DNA of 64,000 nt from Glebionis coronaria. Lineage: Eukaryota; Streptophyta; Magnoliopsida; Asterales; Asteraceae. The notes under the pieces are model-generated. The model did no database searches, had not been told where the DNA came from, and saw only the letters and a list, made by a program, of their open reading frames with translations. Shown in pieces: positions 23,355 to 33,570 of this stretch (position 1 is its first letter; each line of letters starts with the position of its first letter). The translations under genes and the position numbers were made by a program. Location of the stretch: positions 533,684,038-533,748,037 of the forward strand of contig CM046876.1 of the NCBI GenBank assembly GCA_025667525.1. Direction: 5' to 3'.

Positions 23355-24830
23355 TCTCGTTATAGAGAACGAAAGATTTTTAAAAACCAAGTTTTTGAAT
23401 AAAACATTTCAAAATCTTTTAACTATAAACATTTTTCTAAAAATGTCTAAAAATCTTTTGACTATAACGGTGCCGAAGAATTCCCGAGTTACCGACAAGG
23501 CCAGACTGAGAAAGTGTTATTTTAATATATATATAACTTGGATTATATATATACATATGATGTAATTTGATTACATGATTGTTTGATGATTATTTTGATA
23601 TTTATACGAGGTATTTATACGACGTAGATTGTCACAAGAAACCCTAAATCCCCTAGTAAATTAATCTAAGCTATTCCGTAGGAATTCTAGCTATTCTAGA
23701 TCTAAACCATGTTGTGGATATTTATGATCCCAACAAATGGTTGATATTCGTAGAAATGTAGATATTAGTTGATTGTGATACTAAAGAAGAATTGGCGAGA
23801 TTAAATCTAATATCGATGTCATGACGATCTTTCCTTATAGAGTGGAGTTTGACAAAACGTTACCACCTAGAAAGATGTCATCTGATTCGTTGTCATCCAA
23901 TTCTTAAATTGAAATCGAAAGGGTGAATGTTGCACTTGAGGCTGCCATTCGAACCATTACCCAAAAGCCTCATGCCACTAATACCTTTCCGAGAAGTCTA
24001 ATTGAATATATGAGTCATTTCATACTAGTTACTCATTTGATAACTATTGTTGTAAGAGCTATAGGATTGGGAATTAAGTGTTGTACATATCGAACTTTTA
24101 TTACCCTTTTAAGGTCTAAAAATAAGGTTGAAAGTATTGGAGAATGAGGTAGGATATCCCATTGAGTATAAGTTGGTTGAAACTTGAATAAAGTAAAATT
24201 TAACCCGTATGGAATATGAGATTGTTAAGAGGAAGTCATTAAGTTCTGTGATGGAATTATTTGGTTTTAAATGATTGTTGGTTCGTGTTAAGGGTTGTTC
24301 CTAGGCCATTGTCCACTAACGAGGATGCCCAGTGTCCAAGAAATAAATTGAAGAAATCTTCTTCTGAATTGAGACCGATGGATCTTCTGGGACATGTGGA
24401 ACACCTAATGACTCTTGTAGATTAGTATTCATTGTGGTATCTTTTAAAAATAATCCCTAACTTAAATGTGACATCAGTTGGTAGGATGAGTTCTTGGAAT
24501 TGTATGACATAGTGACACGTAATGTGTTACGGTACAATTTAGACTTGTTTGTGATTAATGAAAAGACTACCTTTGATTGCTAAATTCTACATGTATCAAT
24601 GTTATCTATCTTTTATTGCTTCATCCTAATGTTCGCATTAGTGATTCAACCATTGAACAAGTACTCATCTTGAATTGAGTTACGTTGTGAATTATTCTTT
24701 TTGAGTGCCATCAAGATCATGAACCTCATGATTATTTGGCTAAGCTCATTTCCTATTATATTGTAGTTAGTTCTTGGTGAACAACTTTTTATCACTCTTT
24801 TGCAGATCACTCATTGTTTTTATAAGCTAA
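23355..24830 (+). pseudogene. Element D 5' interior, gag remnant
   Basis: A leader to about 23850 is followed by weak gag-like coding: PPRKMSS near 23870 and IERVNVALEAAIRTITQK at about 23910-23970, resembling the N-terminus of chromovirus gag. No open frame exceeds 100 codons and no zinc knuckle is readable. The last five bases, GCTAA (24826-24830), are the target site of element E. Confidence 0.5.
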
Positions 24831-25356
24831 TGTTGATCCCAAAGTCAGATCTTAAACCTTAATAGCTTGTTTAAGGGTTGTGATAGAGAGAAAGAATTCA
24901 ATCTAACACTAGAGAAACTTTGCAAAGCAAAGTTACTAAACAATATGCGGAATGTAATGTTTAGCACAAGAACAAATGTGATTCAAACGTTGAACTTTAA
25001 TATATCAAAGATATACGAATACCCAAAGTGGTATTAGGGTTTACAAAACCTTAAAGTAATAATAATGAAAGACAAATGAGAAAAGACACACTTTGCATGC
25101 TAACCTAGTGAGTCCTTTTATAGGCACAAGGACTCACGTACAAGATCACTACTAACAAACTATGGAAAGTATTAAGGAATAATAACTGAAACGCGTAAAA
25201 ATCTATTCCATGTTTATCTTTGACAGCAGGGCCTTTGACTTCAGCAGGGGAACCAATCCCCCTGCTTTTGTTATTTAGCAGGGGGAGCTTACTCTAGCAG
25301 GGGTACGAATAATCAACTAGCAGGGGAAACAACTAAGCATAGATTTATTCCCAACA
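24831..25356 (-). repeat. Element E 3' LTR
   Basis: Read on the minus strand it runs from TGTTGGGAAT to GGGATCAACA. It is preceded by the polypurine tract AAGTTTAGGGGAGGAT (+ strand 25357-25372). A minus-strand TATA box (CTATAAAAGG, about 25123-25114) lies downstream of a cluster of five CAGGGG words and one inverted copy (25245-25326). Confidence 0.92.
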
Positions 25357-25424
25357 ATCCTCCCCTAAACTTGTGCTTTCCCCTAAAGACAAGTTTCTGA
25401 ATAAATGCTAGTTGATGAGGATGC

Positions 25425-27332
25425 TTACAAACTCTCTGGCCAAATCTGACTATGAACCATTCTTACCAGATCATAAGCAACAGGCTTTTTAGTATCTACA
25501 ATTAGGTTAGCCTGTGCCAGTTTCTTCAAGGTGTCCTGAGAGAAGGGATAATACCTATGATTGAGCAAGTACACACTCACACCTTCCATCACTACCTCAT
25601 AAACCCCAGAATTGGTAAACAGCTTCCAATACAACAAATCTCCTTTATTCACTGCATCAAATATGGGATCAAATAACTCATGCTCATACATCCTATGCAT
25701 GCACTCCCAGATTACCCAATCCTTCTCCACACCATCCATGGTAGGAGGTTTTGCAGCAAACGTTTTCTTTAATATTTTCCACAGATCTTCTAAGGCTTCA
25801 CTATCTAAAATTTGAAACATGACATCTAGACTTAGAAAGGTCTGTGCTGTATTGTCAGCTCTTGTAAGCTTCCACCAAGTCCTCCCTTTGTGTTCATAAA
25901 CATCATACTCTATGATAGCAAACTTCTTTCCAAGTTCACTAGGTGAAATATCATCATTTTCCTGCAGAATTAGCTGTTTATCAATCTCATCATTTGAAGG
26001 CCTTTGAGACTCTTTAGTAACTATACCTACTTTCTCCATTCTCTTGAGTCTCTTTGCTGCTCTTTGTACATTAAGTACAAACTTCTCAAGTACTTCTGGA
26101 AAACTTCCACCTGTTTGATGTGATGCCCCTGCTTGTGATGATGCACCTGCTTGGGATGATGCACCTGCTTGTGTAGTCTCTCCAGCTTTTATTTTCTTTG
26201 ATTCTCTAGCTTTCTGTAGCATTTCACTTTGTCTCCTAAGATACTCAGCTTCCTCAGGAGTGTTGATAGTCATCCAATCCTCCACATCATACAATTTTAG
26301 AACTGGTCTGACTGCTCTTTTTATGGCTTCAAAACTCATATCACTGAAGTCACCATCCTTCCACTTTCTATGTCTCTTAAGCAGAACTTTGTAGTGATCA
26401 AGTTGTCCTTTCTCTGAAGTTAGATACTTCTCACTCTGAATTTGAATTGCCCTTCTTTCCAAATACTCAGTTTGATATTTGTAAACAAGGCAAGTCAACT
26501 CATACCTGTCTTCCAAAGGAGCAATTTTCAACTCCTTCTCCCATTGATCAAGAAACTCTCCAACATGAGGTACCCTTTCATCTAGTTCTCTATGCATAAT
26601 CTCAACCTGCTTGAGCATATCTTTGGGCCTCATCTTCTCCATTCTTTGGTCCTGCATATCCATCTCCTCTTGTTGTAGCCTGAGAGCTACTTGTGCATCA
26701 TGTGCTTCTTGAGCCCTTTGCTGTTCAGGAGTTAGATGCTTGTACTTTCTCTTGGGCTGTTGCACCATGATTCTTTTTCCTTTGTCTTTTGGATCCACTG
26801 TTGGTGCTGGTTTCGCTTTAGATGCAGGTTCTTTGATTGTAATCCCCTTCTGAGCTGGTTGCTTTCTGTTCTTCCTAACAAATGTTTGAGTAATATTCTT
26901 AGCAGGGGATAAACTTACAGCAGTGGGATCATCAATGGCAGGGGAAACTTTTGAAGTAGGGGCTTCTTCTGGATTGCCCATGGTGAGCAATGTTTGAGCA
27001 ATATCTTTGGTTGCACTCCCCTTGTCACTTCCCTTATCAGCACTTTCTTTCTCCATCCCTTTCTGAGCACTTGTTATCTTTCCATGTTCCCCACCAGGAT
27101 ATGAATAATACTCAGTAGACCCTTCTGTGTGTGGAATTTCCTCCCCTTTGGAAGCATCCTCATCTGTTGAAAGAATCAGTCTGGGCTTTCTCCTCCCCTC
27201 AAGAGTAGCAAGTCTGTTTTCCAAGTGAGAGATAACCAGACCTTGCTTTTTGACATCTTGTACTATTTGTGCATTCTGCCTTTTCAGACTCATACACATT
27301 TTCGTCAATTCCAAATTTGTCAAAGGTTTCAT
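25425..27332 (-). CDS. Element E extra ORF, C-terminal 635 codons
   Basis: It starts MKPLTNLELTKMCMSLKRQN and continues as a predicted coiled coil (QDVKKQGLVISHLENRLATL). A charged linker with Lys/Glu/Gln-rich helices follows (RAQEAHDAQVALRLQQEEMD). Then come a short Ala/Ser repeat (QAGASSQAGASSQAGAS, about residues 392-408) and a hydrophilic C-terminal domain. There is no signal peptide or transmembrane segment. The start ATG overlaps the previous ORF's stop by four bases (ATGA, 27329-27332). As I remember related Asteraceae elements, both parts form one protein, so a frameshift is likelier than a true second gene. The function is unknown. Confidence 0.75.
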   Translation of the reverse strand: MKPLTNLELTKMCMSLKRQNAQIVQDVKKQGLVISHLENRLATLEGRRKPRLILSTDEDASKGEEIPHTEGSTEYYSYPGGEHGKITSAQKGMEKESADKGSDKGSATKDIAQTLLTMGNPEEAPTSKVSPAIDDPTAVSLSPAKNITQTFVRKNRKQPAQKGITIKEPASKAKPAPTVDPKDKGKRIMVQQPKRKYKHLTPEQQRAQEAHDAQVALRLQQEEMDMQDQRMEKMRPKDMLKQVEIMHRELDERVPHVGEFLDQWEKELKIAPLEDRYELTCLVYKYQTEYLERRAIQIQSEKYLTSEKGQLDHYKVLLKRHRKWKDGDFSDMSFEAIKRAVRPVLKLYDVEDWMTINTPEEAEYLRRQSEMLQKARESKKIKAGETTQAGASSQAGASSQAGASHQTGGSFPEVLEKFVLNVQRAAKRLKRMEKVGIVTKESQRPSNDEIDKQLILQENDDISPSELGKKFAIIEYDVYEHKGRTWWKLTRADNTAQTFLSLDVMFQILDSEALEDLWKILKKTFAAKPPTMDGVEKDWVIWECMHRMYEHELFDPIFDAVNKGDLLYWKLFTNSGVYEVVMEGVSVYLLNHRYYPFSQDTLKKLAQANLIVDTKKPVAYDLVRMVHSQIWPESL

Positions 27333-28390
27333 ACTGCTCTCAATCCTAGAAGGGAATTTCTCCCCTTTTTGGATATCATGGAGTGGGGGAGAGGACTTAT
27401 TGATGGTGTCACTATCCTCTCACCCCTTGAGGATGAGACATTAGTTGCAGCCAAACCCCCAGGTTGCTCCAAACTCTTGGAGACTCTCCTTTCTGCTGCT
27501 TGTGAAGATTCACCAGGCAAGGGAGACCTGGCAAACCTGGATTTTGAATGCCTTTCTTGTTGTGGATCAGCAGGTGGTAGGTTCTTGGCAGGGGAATCAG
27601 AAGATTGATTGATGGCTGTTTGATTTTTGGATTCTTCCCGTCTGATTTGGTCCATCATAATTGAAGTGAGTGGAATGTTTTTGCCAAAAAACAAAGGTGA
27701 TGGTGCAAGTAGTGTGGTGAAGAGTTTGGTGGTGTGTTGGGTTGCTGAAAAATAGTTTCTGTGTTTAATGGGACCATGATCACTCATATTCAGCCGAATT
27801 TCTATAAACCTTGGATACATACAAAACTTTGAGGTGCTTGAAACATTTTTAACCATGCCTTTAAAAATCATTTGAGAAAAACAATACTTCCTCCCTGTTG
27901 CAAAGCAGATCAGGGCAGAAGCTATCTCACTACCAACCTCATTAAAAGCAGTGGTTTTTGGTGACAAACATTGCATAATTGTATGAATCAAATATTTCCA
28001 ATGAGGGGCAAACTGGCCTTTAGCAAACTTACATTTTTGATTTTCAGAAAGTTTGTACCCCAATTTAACAAGACCTGCAAAAATTTCAGCCTCAGAAAAG
28101 TTGGTTATTCCATCCTCATCATCAAGAAGAAGATTCTCCCTGATGGAGGCAAGTATGATTACCTTAGAATGACCATCAACCGTGCTTTGAATTATAACCT
28201 CTCCATTCACTGTTTTGGTCATGGATTTAGACCAGAACTGTTGAATGTGTGAGGTATAGATTCGAGGATTGATGAGAAGGGCCACTCTGAAGTACGAAGA
28301 CTTTAGAAAGGCCACAACATCAGCAAACTCGGCTGGTTCATCATGAAGCAAAGCAATTTGGTTATGATTAGGAGCAATTTTAAGAGTCAT
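27329..28390 (-). CDS. Element E extra ORF, N-terminal 353 codons
   Basis: It starts MTLKIAPNHNQIALLHD. The readable core (RENLLLDDEDGITNF, WKYLIHTIMQCLSPKTTAFNE, SALICFATGRKYCFSQMIF, KFCMYPRFIEIRL) belongs to a domain I recall from copia polyproteins of Asteraceae, where automatic annotation sometimes adds unrelated labels. The C-terminal part is Ser/Pro-rich (SDSPAKNLPPADPQQERHSK). It ends at TGA 27329-27331 inside the next start codon. It lies downstream of pol, where SIRE-type elements carry extra ORFs. No catalytic motif or transmembrane helix is visible, so I call it neither envelope nor enzyme. Confidence 0.78.
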   Translation of the reverse strand: MTLKIAPNHNQIALLHDEPAEFADVVAFLKSSYFRVALLINPRIYTSHIQQFWSKSMTKTVNGEVIIQSTVDGHSKVIILASIRENLLLDDEDGITNFSEAEIFAGLVKLGYKLSENQKCKFAKGQFAPHWKYLIHTIMQCLSPKTTAFNEVGSEIASALICFATGRKYCFSQMIFKGMVKNVSSTSKFCMYPRFIEIRLNMSDHGPIKHRNYFSATQHTTKLFTTLLAPSPLFFGKNIPLTSIMMDQIRREESKNQTAINQSSDSPAKNLPPADPQQERHSKSRFARSPLPGESSQAAERRVSKSLEQPGGLAATNVSSSRGERIVTPSISPLPHSMISKKGRNSLLGLRAV

Positions 28391-29502
28391 GATGAATTTT
28401 GAAAATAGTTTGAAGGTTTATAGAGATGAGAGGTAAGTGGGATTAAGTCGAGAGAGAAAGATGGACCTGCTGGTAAAGGGAATTAAGTTTTTATAGGCGA
28501 ATTGAAGAGCTGTGATTGGACCAAAATTTTCAAATTGCAAAAATATCAAGGATAAATCTTGATAAAAAATTAATTTATTTGAAATAGAAGGAAAAGATTA
28601 CCAATCAGCGAAGAAAGCGCCTTAAATATCTTTTAAAATTAATAAAATATTCCCTAACCAAAATTTAAGCAAGCAGGCCCAACGGCTATGAACAGGGTAA
28701 CGGTATTGTCGGTCAACGGTCAAACAGGGGAATGTTGTGAAAGCAAGGGAATAAAAGATAAAAGCAGGGGAATCTTTCCTAGGGGTATTGAACTAGTCAT
28801 GGAGAGAGTAGAGACTAATGCCAACTAGCTCTGCTCTAATGCACACACTTGTATACACAAGATAGATACATAGAAACTCAAGAGTCCTCTATTCAGCAAT
28901 GGTCCCAATACAAAAAGTTAATACATAAGTCCCCCTACACCAGGTTATCCCAAGAAAACATGCATACCCCAGTCACCATCCCAACCTTGTCCCTTACCTA
29001 TGGTCAGTCAGTCTTGGCAATGTGTGCCACATTTCTGTATTTGAACAGCAAGCTGTTTTAATAGAGAAATGTAAGCACACACTACAGTGCCTCAAGGTTT
29101 CAGAGTTCTGACAAGCTTTGCAGCAAGTCATCATTATCCTGAACCCTCACTCACCAGTGGATATGATCTAAGATCATATATGAGTATCCTAAGGATACCC
29201 TGAGTCCTAAAGGTGTGACCTAACCTCCCCTGAAACATAGAGTATATACCTGATCCACCAATGAGAATAGTATGCACCATATGAACCTCTGCATTGTTAG
29301 TCTAAAACCACATAAAACCACTTTTGTAAAAAGAACACACCCAGCTTAAGAGAAAAATCCTCTTGGCAGGGGAATGAACCCCCAGCAGGGGAATCAGTGT
29401 TAAAAAGTAGTGGAATGAAAGAGATGGAAAAATGGACTAACAATTATACAACAACAGCAGTGAAGTAACCCTGATTATACATGACAAAATAGACATCAGA
29501 TT
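28391..29502 (-). other. Element E spacer between RNase H and extra ORF
   Basis: About 1.1 kb has no supported gene. It contains at least four CAGGGG words (28725, 28764, 29367, 29385). The part next to the extra ORF (28391-28500) is its presumable leader. Confidence 0.6.
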
Positions 29503-30312
29503 TTAAGGAGTAATCATTCCAATACCTGCAACCAGATACTGAAACCTCCCTACATCAAAAGCTTTTGTTAAAAGATCAGAAACATTAAGTTCTGTATCAA
29601 TTTTCTCAGGGACAATCAGTCCTTTTTCAAAACAATCTCTGATAAAGTGATGTCTAATTTCAATGTGTTTGGTCTTGCTATGAAAAACAGGGTTCTTTAT
29701 AATGCAAATAGTGCTGTTGTTGTCAATGAATATCTTGGTTTTAAGAAAGTTATACCCATAATCAAGCAATTGATTTTGCACCCAAAGAACTTGACCACAG
29801 CATGCAGCATCTGCTATATACTCAGCTTCAATGCGTGTCCTATTCCTTCTTTCTGCTACTCCATTCTGTTGAGGTGTTCTAGCAATGCTGAATTGCCTCT
29901 TGATGCCTTTGTTTATGCAGAAAGAGTCCAGTTTCTGATTTCTGAATTCACCACCATTGTCTGATCTTATGGTAACTACCTTCATGCTTTTTGATAGTTC
30001 AATTTGATTGATGAACCCAATGAGTACATCAGCTGTGTCACTCTTTTCAAATAGAAAGAATGTCCATGTAAACCTTGAAAAATCATCAGTAATCACTAAG
30101 CAGTACCATTTCTTCATTATGCTTGCCACAGAAGTAGGACCAAAAAGATCCATATGCAGTAGTTCCAATGGCTTGGTGGTGGACATACTTGTTTTTGATT
30201 TGCAAGATGCTCTGTGTTGCTTCCCTTTCAGACATGCTGCACAAGTATGTTCATTGGCAAAAGACTTGGAAGGGAGACCATGAACTAGATTATGCTTTAC
30301 TAGTTTGTTCAT
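29503..30312 (-). pseudogene. Element E GAG-pre-integrase and integrase core fused to RNase H tail (RT deleted)
   Basis: This is a single open frame of 269 codons. It begins in the pre-integrase zinc region (NLVHGLPSKSF .. CAACLKGKQHRA). The integrase core follows, with catalytic residues in LHMDLFGP (about 53), RSDNGGEF (about 117) and TPQQNGVAERRN (about 147). After NRTRIEAEY the reading is RNase H: YIADAACCGQVLWVQNQL, IFIDNNSTICI, HSKTKHIEIRHHFIRD, SDLLTKAF. The join is at TGAAGCTG (29823-29830), a word shared by both parent regions. About 1.8 kb (integrase C-terminus, all RT, RNase H start) is missing compared with element H. Confidence 0.88.
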
Positions 30313-30807
30313 GTTCTTGAAATTAAGATGACCAAGTCTTCTATGCTATTTCTTACATTCATCTGCTGAAGCTTTGGCAATGAAACATGTTTCATTGTCT
30401 TGGAGAGATATGTCCTTGAGATCAATTGTGTACATATTCTTCTGTCTTGGTGTTCTGAGTACAATAGGAGTGTCTTTTGGCAAGACAAACTCCTTTCCTA
30501 ATACCAAGCATTCAGTGTCAGTAAACAAGACAAAATTCTTGTTATCAGTCATCTGTGACACACTGAAGAGATTGTACTTGAGTTCTTTCACCAAGTACAC
30601 ATTGTCAAAGGTCATCCCATTAGTGACAATAGTTCCTTTTCCTGTAATAGTTCCATGCCCATCTCCAAAAGAAACACCATCATTGTCATGCAGGGGTACA
30701 AAATTAGACAAGTACGCTTTTTGTCCAGTCATGCTTCTTGAGCATCCACTATCCCAATATGCTCTATCATCCCTTGTCTTCTTTGTCACCTGCAAAAAGA
30801 AAAACAA
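30313..30807 (-). pseudogene. Element E aspartic protease
   Basis: The minus-strand frame 30807-30346 reads AYWDSGCSRSMTGQKAYL, the copia protease active site with DSG near residue 19. It continues VSFGDGHGTITGKGTI and VYLVKELKYNLFSVSQM. It ends with the segment leading to GAG-pre-integrase (NMYTIDLKDISLQDNE), stopping at 30346. The lost Trp/His-type codon after KK separates it from the integrase frame. Protease would cut the Gag-Pol polyprotein. Confidence 0.85.
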
Positions 30808-30808
30808 A

Positions 30809-31621
30809 TTAGTTTTTCTTGGGGACCCAAGCCATTATAGACTTGGATCTACCTCGTGTATCAATGTAGGATAGCTTATCAAAAACTAGAGATACACCAT
30901 TAGATTCAGTACCCCTTTTGGGTGCCCAAACCCAACGAGCTGAGGCTTTCACAGCTTTTGCCCATCTTCCCATGTTCCTAGAATGTAAAACTTTTCTAGC
31001 AGGGGATACCTCAGTTTTAGCAAGGGAATACCTATGCTTAGCAGAGGGAACCCACCTTTTGTTTTGGCCTCTATTCATGTGTTGGTAAGGTCTAGAGCCA
31101 GATCTATATGCAGTATAAGGTGTTGGGGTGGGCACAGAAGTGTTGGGCTTTGGGTGAACATCATTCTCCTTCCTAAGGGCAGGAACAACATATTTATCAG
31201 TCACCCTATTTCTCAAGGCAGGGGCAACATACTTGGCAGGGGAAAAGGATTTTGCCCCTGCATTTAGAAGAATGGTTTTAGGTTGCATATCCTTTAAGGG
31301 ATTTGCAGCCACCATCTCCATTGGTGCCTTACACTCTTGATAAGTGTGTTCAAAGCTGCCACATGTGAAGCAGGGCTTGGTATTAATCACAAAGTCTTCT
31401 CCTAATTGATGAGACTTTTGGTCATTCTAATTTCTTTGATTACCTCTGACATTCCTGTACATACCAGCATATTTAATGGTAGACTTAGGGGAGCTACTTT
31501 TAGAGCTAGAATTTCTGCCAACAATTCCTTCTTTTGAAAATCTAACAGGGTTATCAATTTGTTTTAAACCAACCTGTTACTTTTCAACATCCCTAATAAC
31601 ACTAGTTCTAACTAGAGACTC
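30809..31621 (-). pseudogene. Element E gag-protease linker with second zinc-knuckle-like motif
   Basis: The open frame 31390-30809 (193 codons) begins INTKPCFTCGSFEHTYQECK, a CX2CX4HX4C knuckle. A basic, Ser/Pro-rich region with two SPA tripeptides follows (FSPAKYVAPAL, VSPARKVLHS), then VWAPKRG. Upstream to 31621 the reading continues with stops (KEGIVGRNSSSKSSSPKSTI). Together it connects gag to protease. Its C-terminal end WVPKKN abuts the protease frame one codon later. Confidence 0.7.
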
Positions 31622-33508
31622 TTATGTATCAAGATTATTAGGTATATAAGCACTCAAGTCAAACTCAATGTCATCCTGTTTTTCAAAACAAGGGAGACCA
31701 GTCCAGGACAAGTCTTTTCTAGGAGAAGGAGCATGGATGTTAGCAGGGGGTGGTGGTATGGTAGCATGCATATTTTTAATCCCAAACCCTGTTTTGTCCC
31801 TAGGAGATTGACCAATTTCAACTGCTTTGGTTAAATCTTTTGAAGCTTTTCCAAATTTTTCAACAGTTTCTTCATCTATCTTTTGGTTAGCTTTGAAAGT
31901 TTCAAGTTCAGCAGTCAATACCTTTATAGATTGGTTATTCTCCTTAACATCTGTTTCTAGAATCACAATGTGATCCCTATAATCACTTTCTCTTTGCCTA
32001 TACTCTCTTATGGTGGACTCTAACTGTTCTAAAGCACGTTTATAATTATCAAGATCATTGTCACAATTGATATAGTCAGCTTTTACCTTTCTGATTTGAT
32101 CATTCAAAGATTCAGTATTTTTCCTACAAGCTTTAGTACAGTATGAGTCATCATATACCTCATTGTCAGAGCTGGAACTTGACATAGCCATAAGTGCAAA
32201 GTCTTCTTTCTTTTCCTCAGCAATCAAAGCTTGATTTCTTTCCACACTATCTGTCATAGCACTCCAGTCCCATCTACTTGCTCCATCTATCCCCTGCATA
32301 GCTACCATGGCCTTAGCACCAGAATCATCATCTCTTGTTTCCTTTCTGTAGTTATTTCCAGTCTTAGGTCCTCTGCATTCCCTGGCAAAATGACCTTTCT
32401 TACCACAATTGTAGCATTTAACTTTTGTTTTATCAAACCCAGCCACATCAGAGGGATTAATTGTGATCTTCTTCCCATACTTCTTGTAGAACCTGTTGGC
32501 TCTCATGCTGAGCAAAGCCATATTCCACTTGATATCCAATTCTTCTAGCCCTTGCTTACTGATTTGACTTAGATCTTCATGTAACACTGTAGATCCTTGT
32601 GGCCCTTGAGATGCTATAAAAGCACAAGCAGTATCAAGGCTGAATGTAGCTGGTCTTTCTTCATCATAGGAAGGTCCAGACCTGGTAGCAGGGGAATAAG
32701 AAGCAGGGGCTACTTCTATTCCACTGTTCTTGGAGATTCCACTGCTTTGTGATATGAATGCCATGTTAGCAGGGGAATCAATGATTCCACTTGAGTTGGT
32801 GGGAATTGTTCCTTTTGACTTCATCTCATTGACAATAGGTTCAAAAACCTTTAAGTTATTATATATGTCATCAATGTCTTTTTCGTCCAAATCATCCTTA
32901 TTCTGCCAAATTGCCTTATAGACAAACCATTCTTTCTGGAGGCTGTTAAGAAACCTGGTGTTCACCTGCTCTTTTGATACCTCAATATCAAAGAATTCCA
33001 AGTGGGCCACCATGTCTTGAAGCCTATTGTAAATAGCTCCAATTGATTCATCACCAATTGCTTTGAAAGAAGCAAAATCATTCAGCATTTGATTTTTCTT
33101 CTTCTTCTTTGTGGCTTCATTTCCTCCAAAGGTTTTGCCTATGGCTTCCCATAGATCCTTAGCTGTTTTGTATTTCCTGAATCTGAGTTGATGTCTATCA
33201 GGTAGGGCCAACAGCAATGAGCTGTGAGCCCTGGCATCATGCCTTCTAGCCAGTATTTCCTTATCACATAGAGCAGCAGATTTCTTCTTGTCCTTACCTT
33301 TGGAACTTTCACCTTCTTCCTTGCCCTCTTCAACTGCCACCATTTTGTTGAATTGATCACCAAACTCTATGATCTCCCAGAGAACATAGTGTTCCATTTT
33401 TAGGTATTGTTGGATTCTGAATTCCCATAATTCAAAGTTTTCAGGATCCAACATGGGTAACTTGAGGTTATTGTGGTTGTTGCTGTTTGAGGATGAATCT
33501 GAAGACAT
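31622..33508 (-). CDS. Element E gag (628 codons)
   Basis: It starts MSSDSSSNSNNHNNLKLPML 46 bp inside the primer site. The N-terminal half is the copia gag domain (FELWEFRIQQYLKMEHYVLW, LLLALPDRHQLRFRKYKTAK, LWEAIGKTFGGNEATKKK, MVAHLEFFDIEVSKEQ). A canonical zinc knuckle, CYNCGKKGHFARECRG, lies at about residue 366. The C-terminal third is a likely coiled coil (LDNYKRALEQLESTIREYRQ). Several SPA tripeptides are written by TCCCCTGC words. The frame is intact until TAA 31622-31624, and the linker beyond reads on after it. It could still make particle protein, but no expression evidence exists here. Confidence 0.88.
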   Translation of the reverse strand: MSSDSSSNSNNHNNLKLPMLDPENFELWEFRIQQYLKMEHYVLWEIIEFGDQFNKMVAVEEGKEEGESSKGKDKKKSAALCDKEILARRHDARAHSSLLLALPDRHQLRFRKYKTAKDLWEAIGKTFGGNEATKKKKKNQMLNDFASFKAIGDESIGAIYNRLQDMVAHLEFFDIEVSKEQVNTRFLNSLQKEWFVYKAIWQNKDDLDEKDIDDIYNNLKVFEPIVNEMKSKGTIPTNSSGIIDSPANMAFISQSSGISKNSGIEVAPASYSPATRSGPSYDEERPATFSLDTACAFIASQGPQGSTVLHEDLSQISKQGLEELDIKWNMALLSMRANRFYKKYGKKITINPSDVAGFDKTKVKCYNCGKKGHFARECRGPKTGNNYRKETRDDDSGAKAMVAMQGIDGASRWDWSAMTDSVERNQALIAEEKKEDFALMAMSSSSSDNEVYDDSYCTKACRKNTESLNDQIRKVKADYINCDNDLDNYKRALEQLESTIREYRQRESDYRDHIVILETDVKENNQSIKVLTAELETFKANQKIDEETVEKFGKASKDLTKAVEIGQSPRDKTGFGIKNMHATIPPPPANIHAPSPRKDLSWTGLPCFEKQDDIEFDLSAYIPNNLDT

Positions 33509-33553
33509 GTTTGCTATGAGGATTTTGTTCTTGATTTAGACAAAGTTTCTCAA

Positions 33554-33570
33554 CAAGCTCTGATACCACT
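33554..33570 (-). other. Element E primer binding site
   Basis: The minus strand reads AGTGGTATCAGAGCTTG directly after the LTR end GGGATCAACA. TGGTATCAGAGC matches the initiator-Met tRNA 3' end used by most plant copia elements. Confidence 0.88.

Noticed and set aside
27225..27608. Plus-strand 127-codon ORF
   Set aside because: It is antisense to the element E extra ORF and has no domain of its own.
27329..28390. Synaptobrevin/longin-like label for the element E extra ORF
   Set aside because: I recall this label on related entries, but no longin or SNARE motif is visible in the sequence.
30008..30874. Plus-strand ORFs of 91 and 166 codons
   Set aside because: They are antisense shadows of element E integrase and protease, whose minus-strand reading has clear catalytic motifs.
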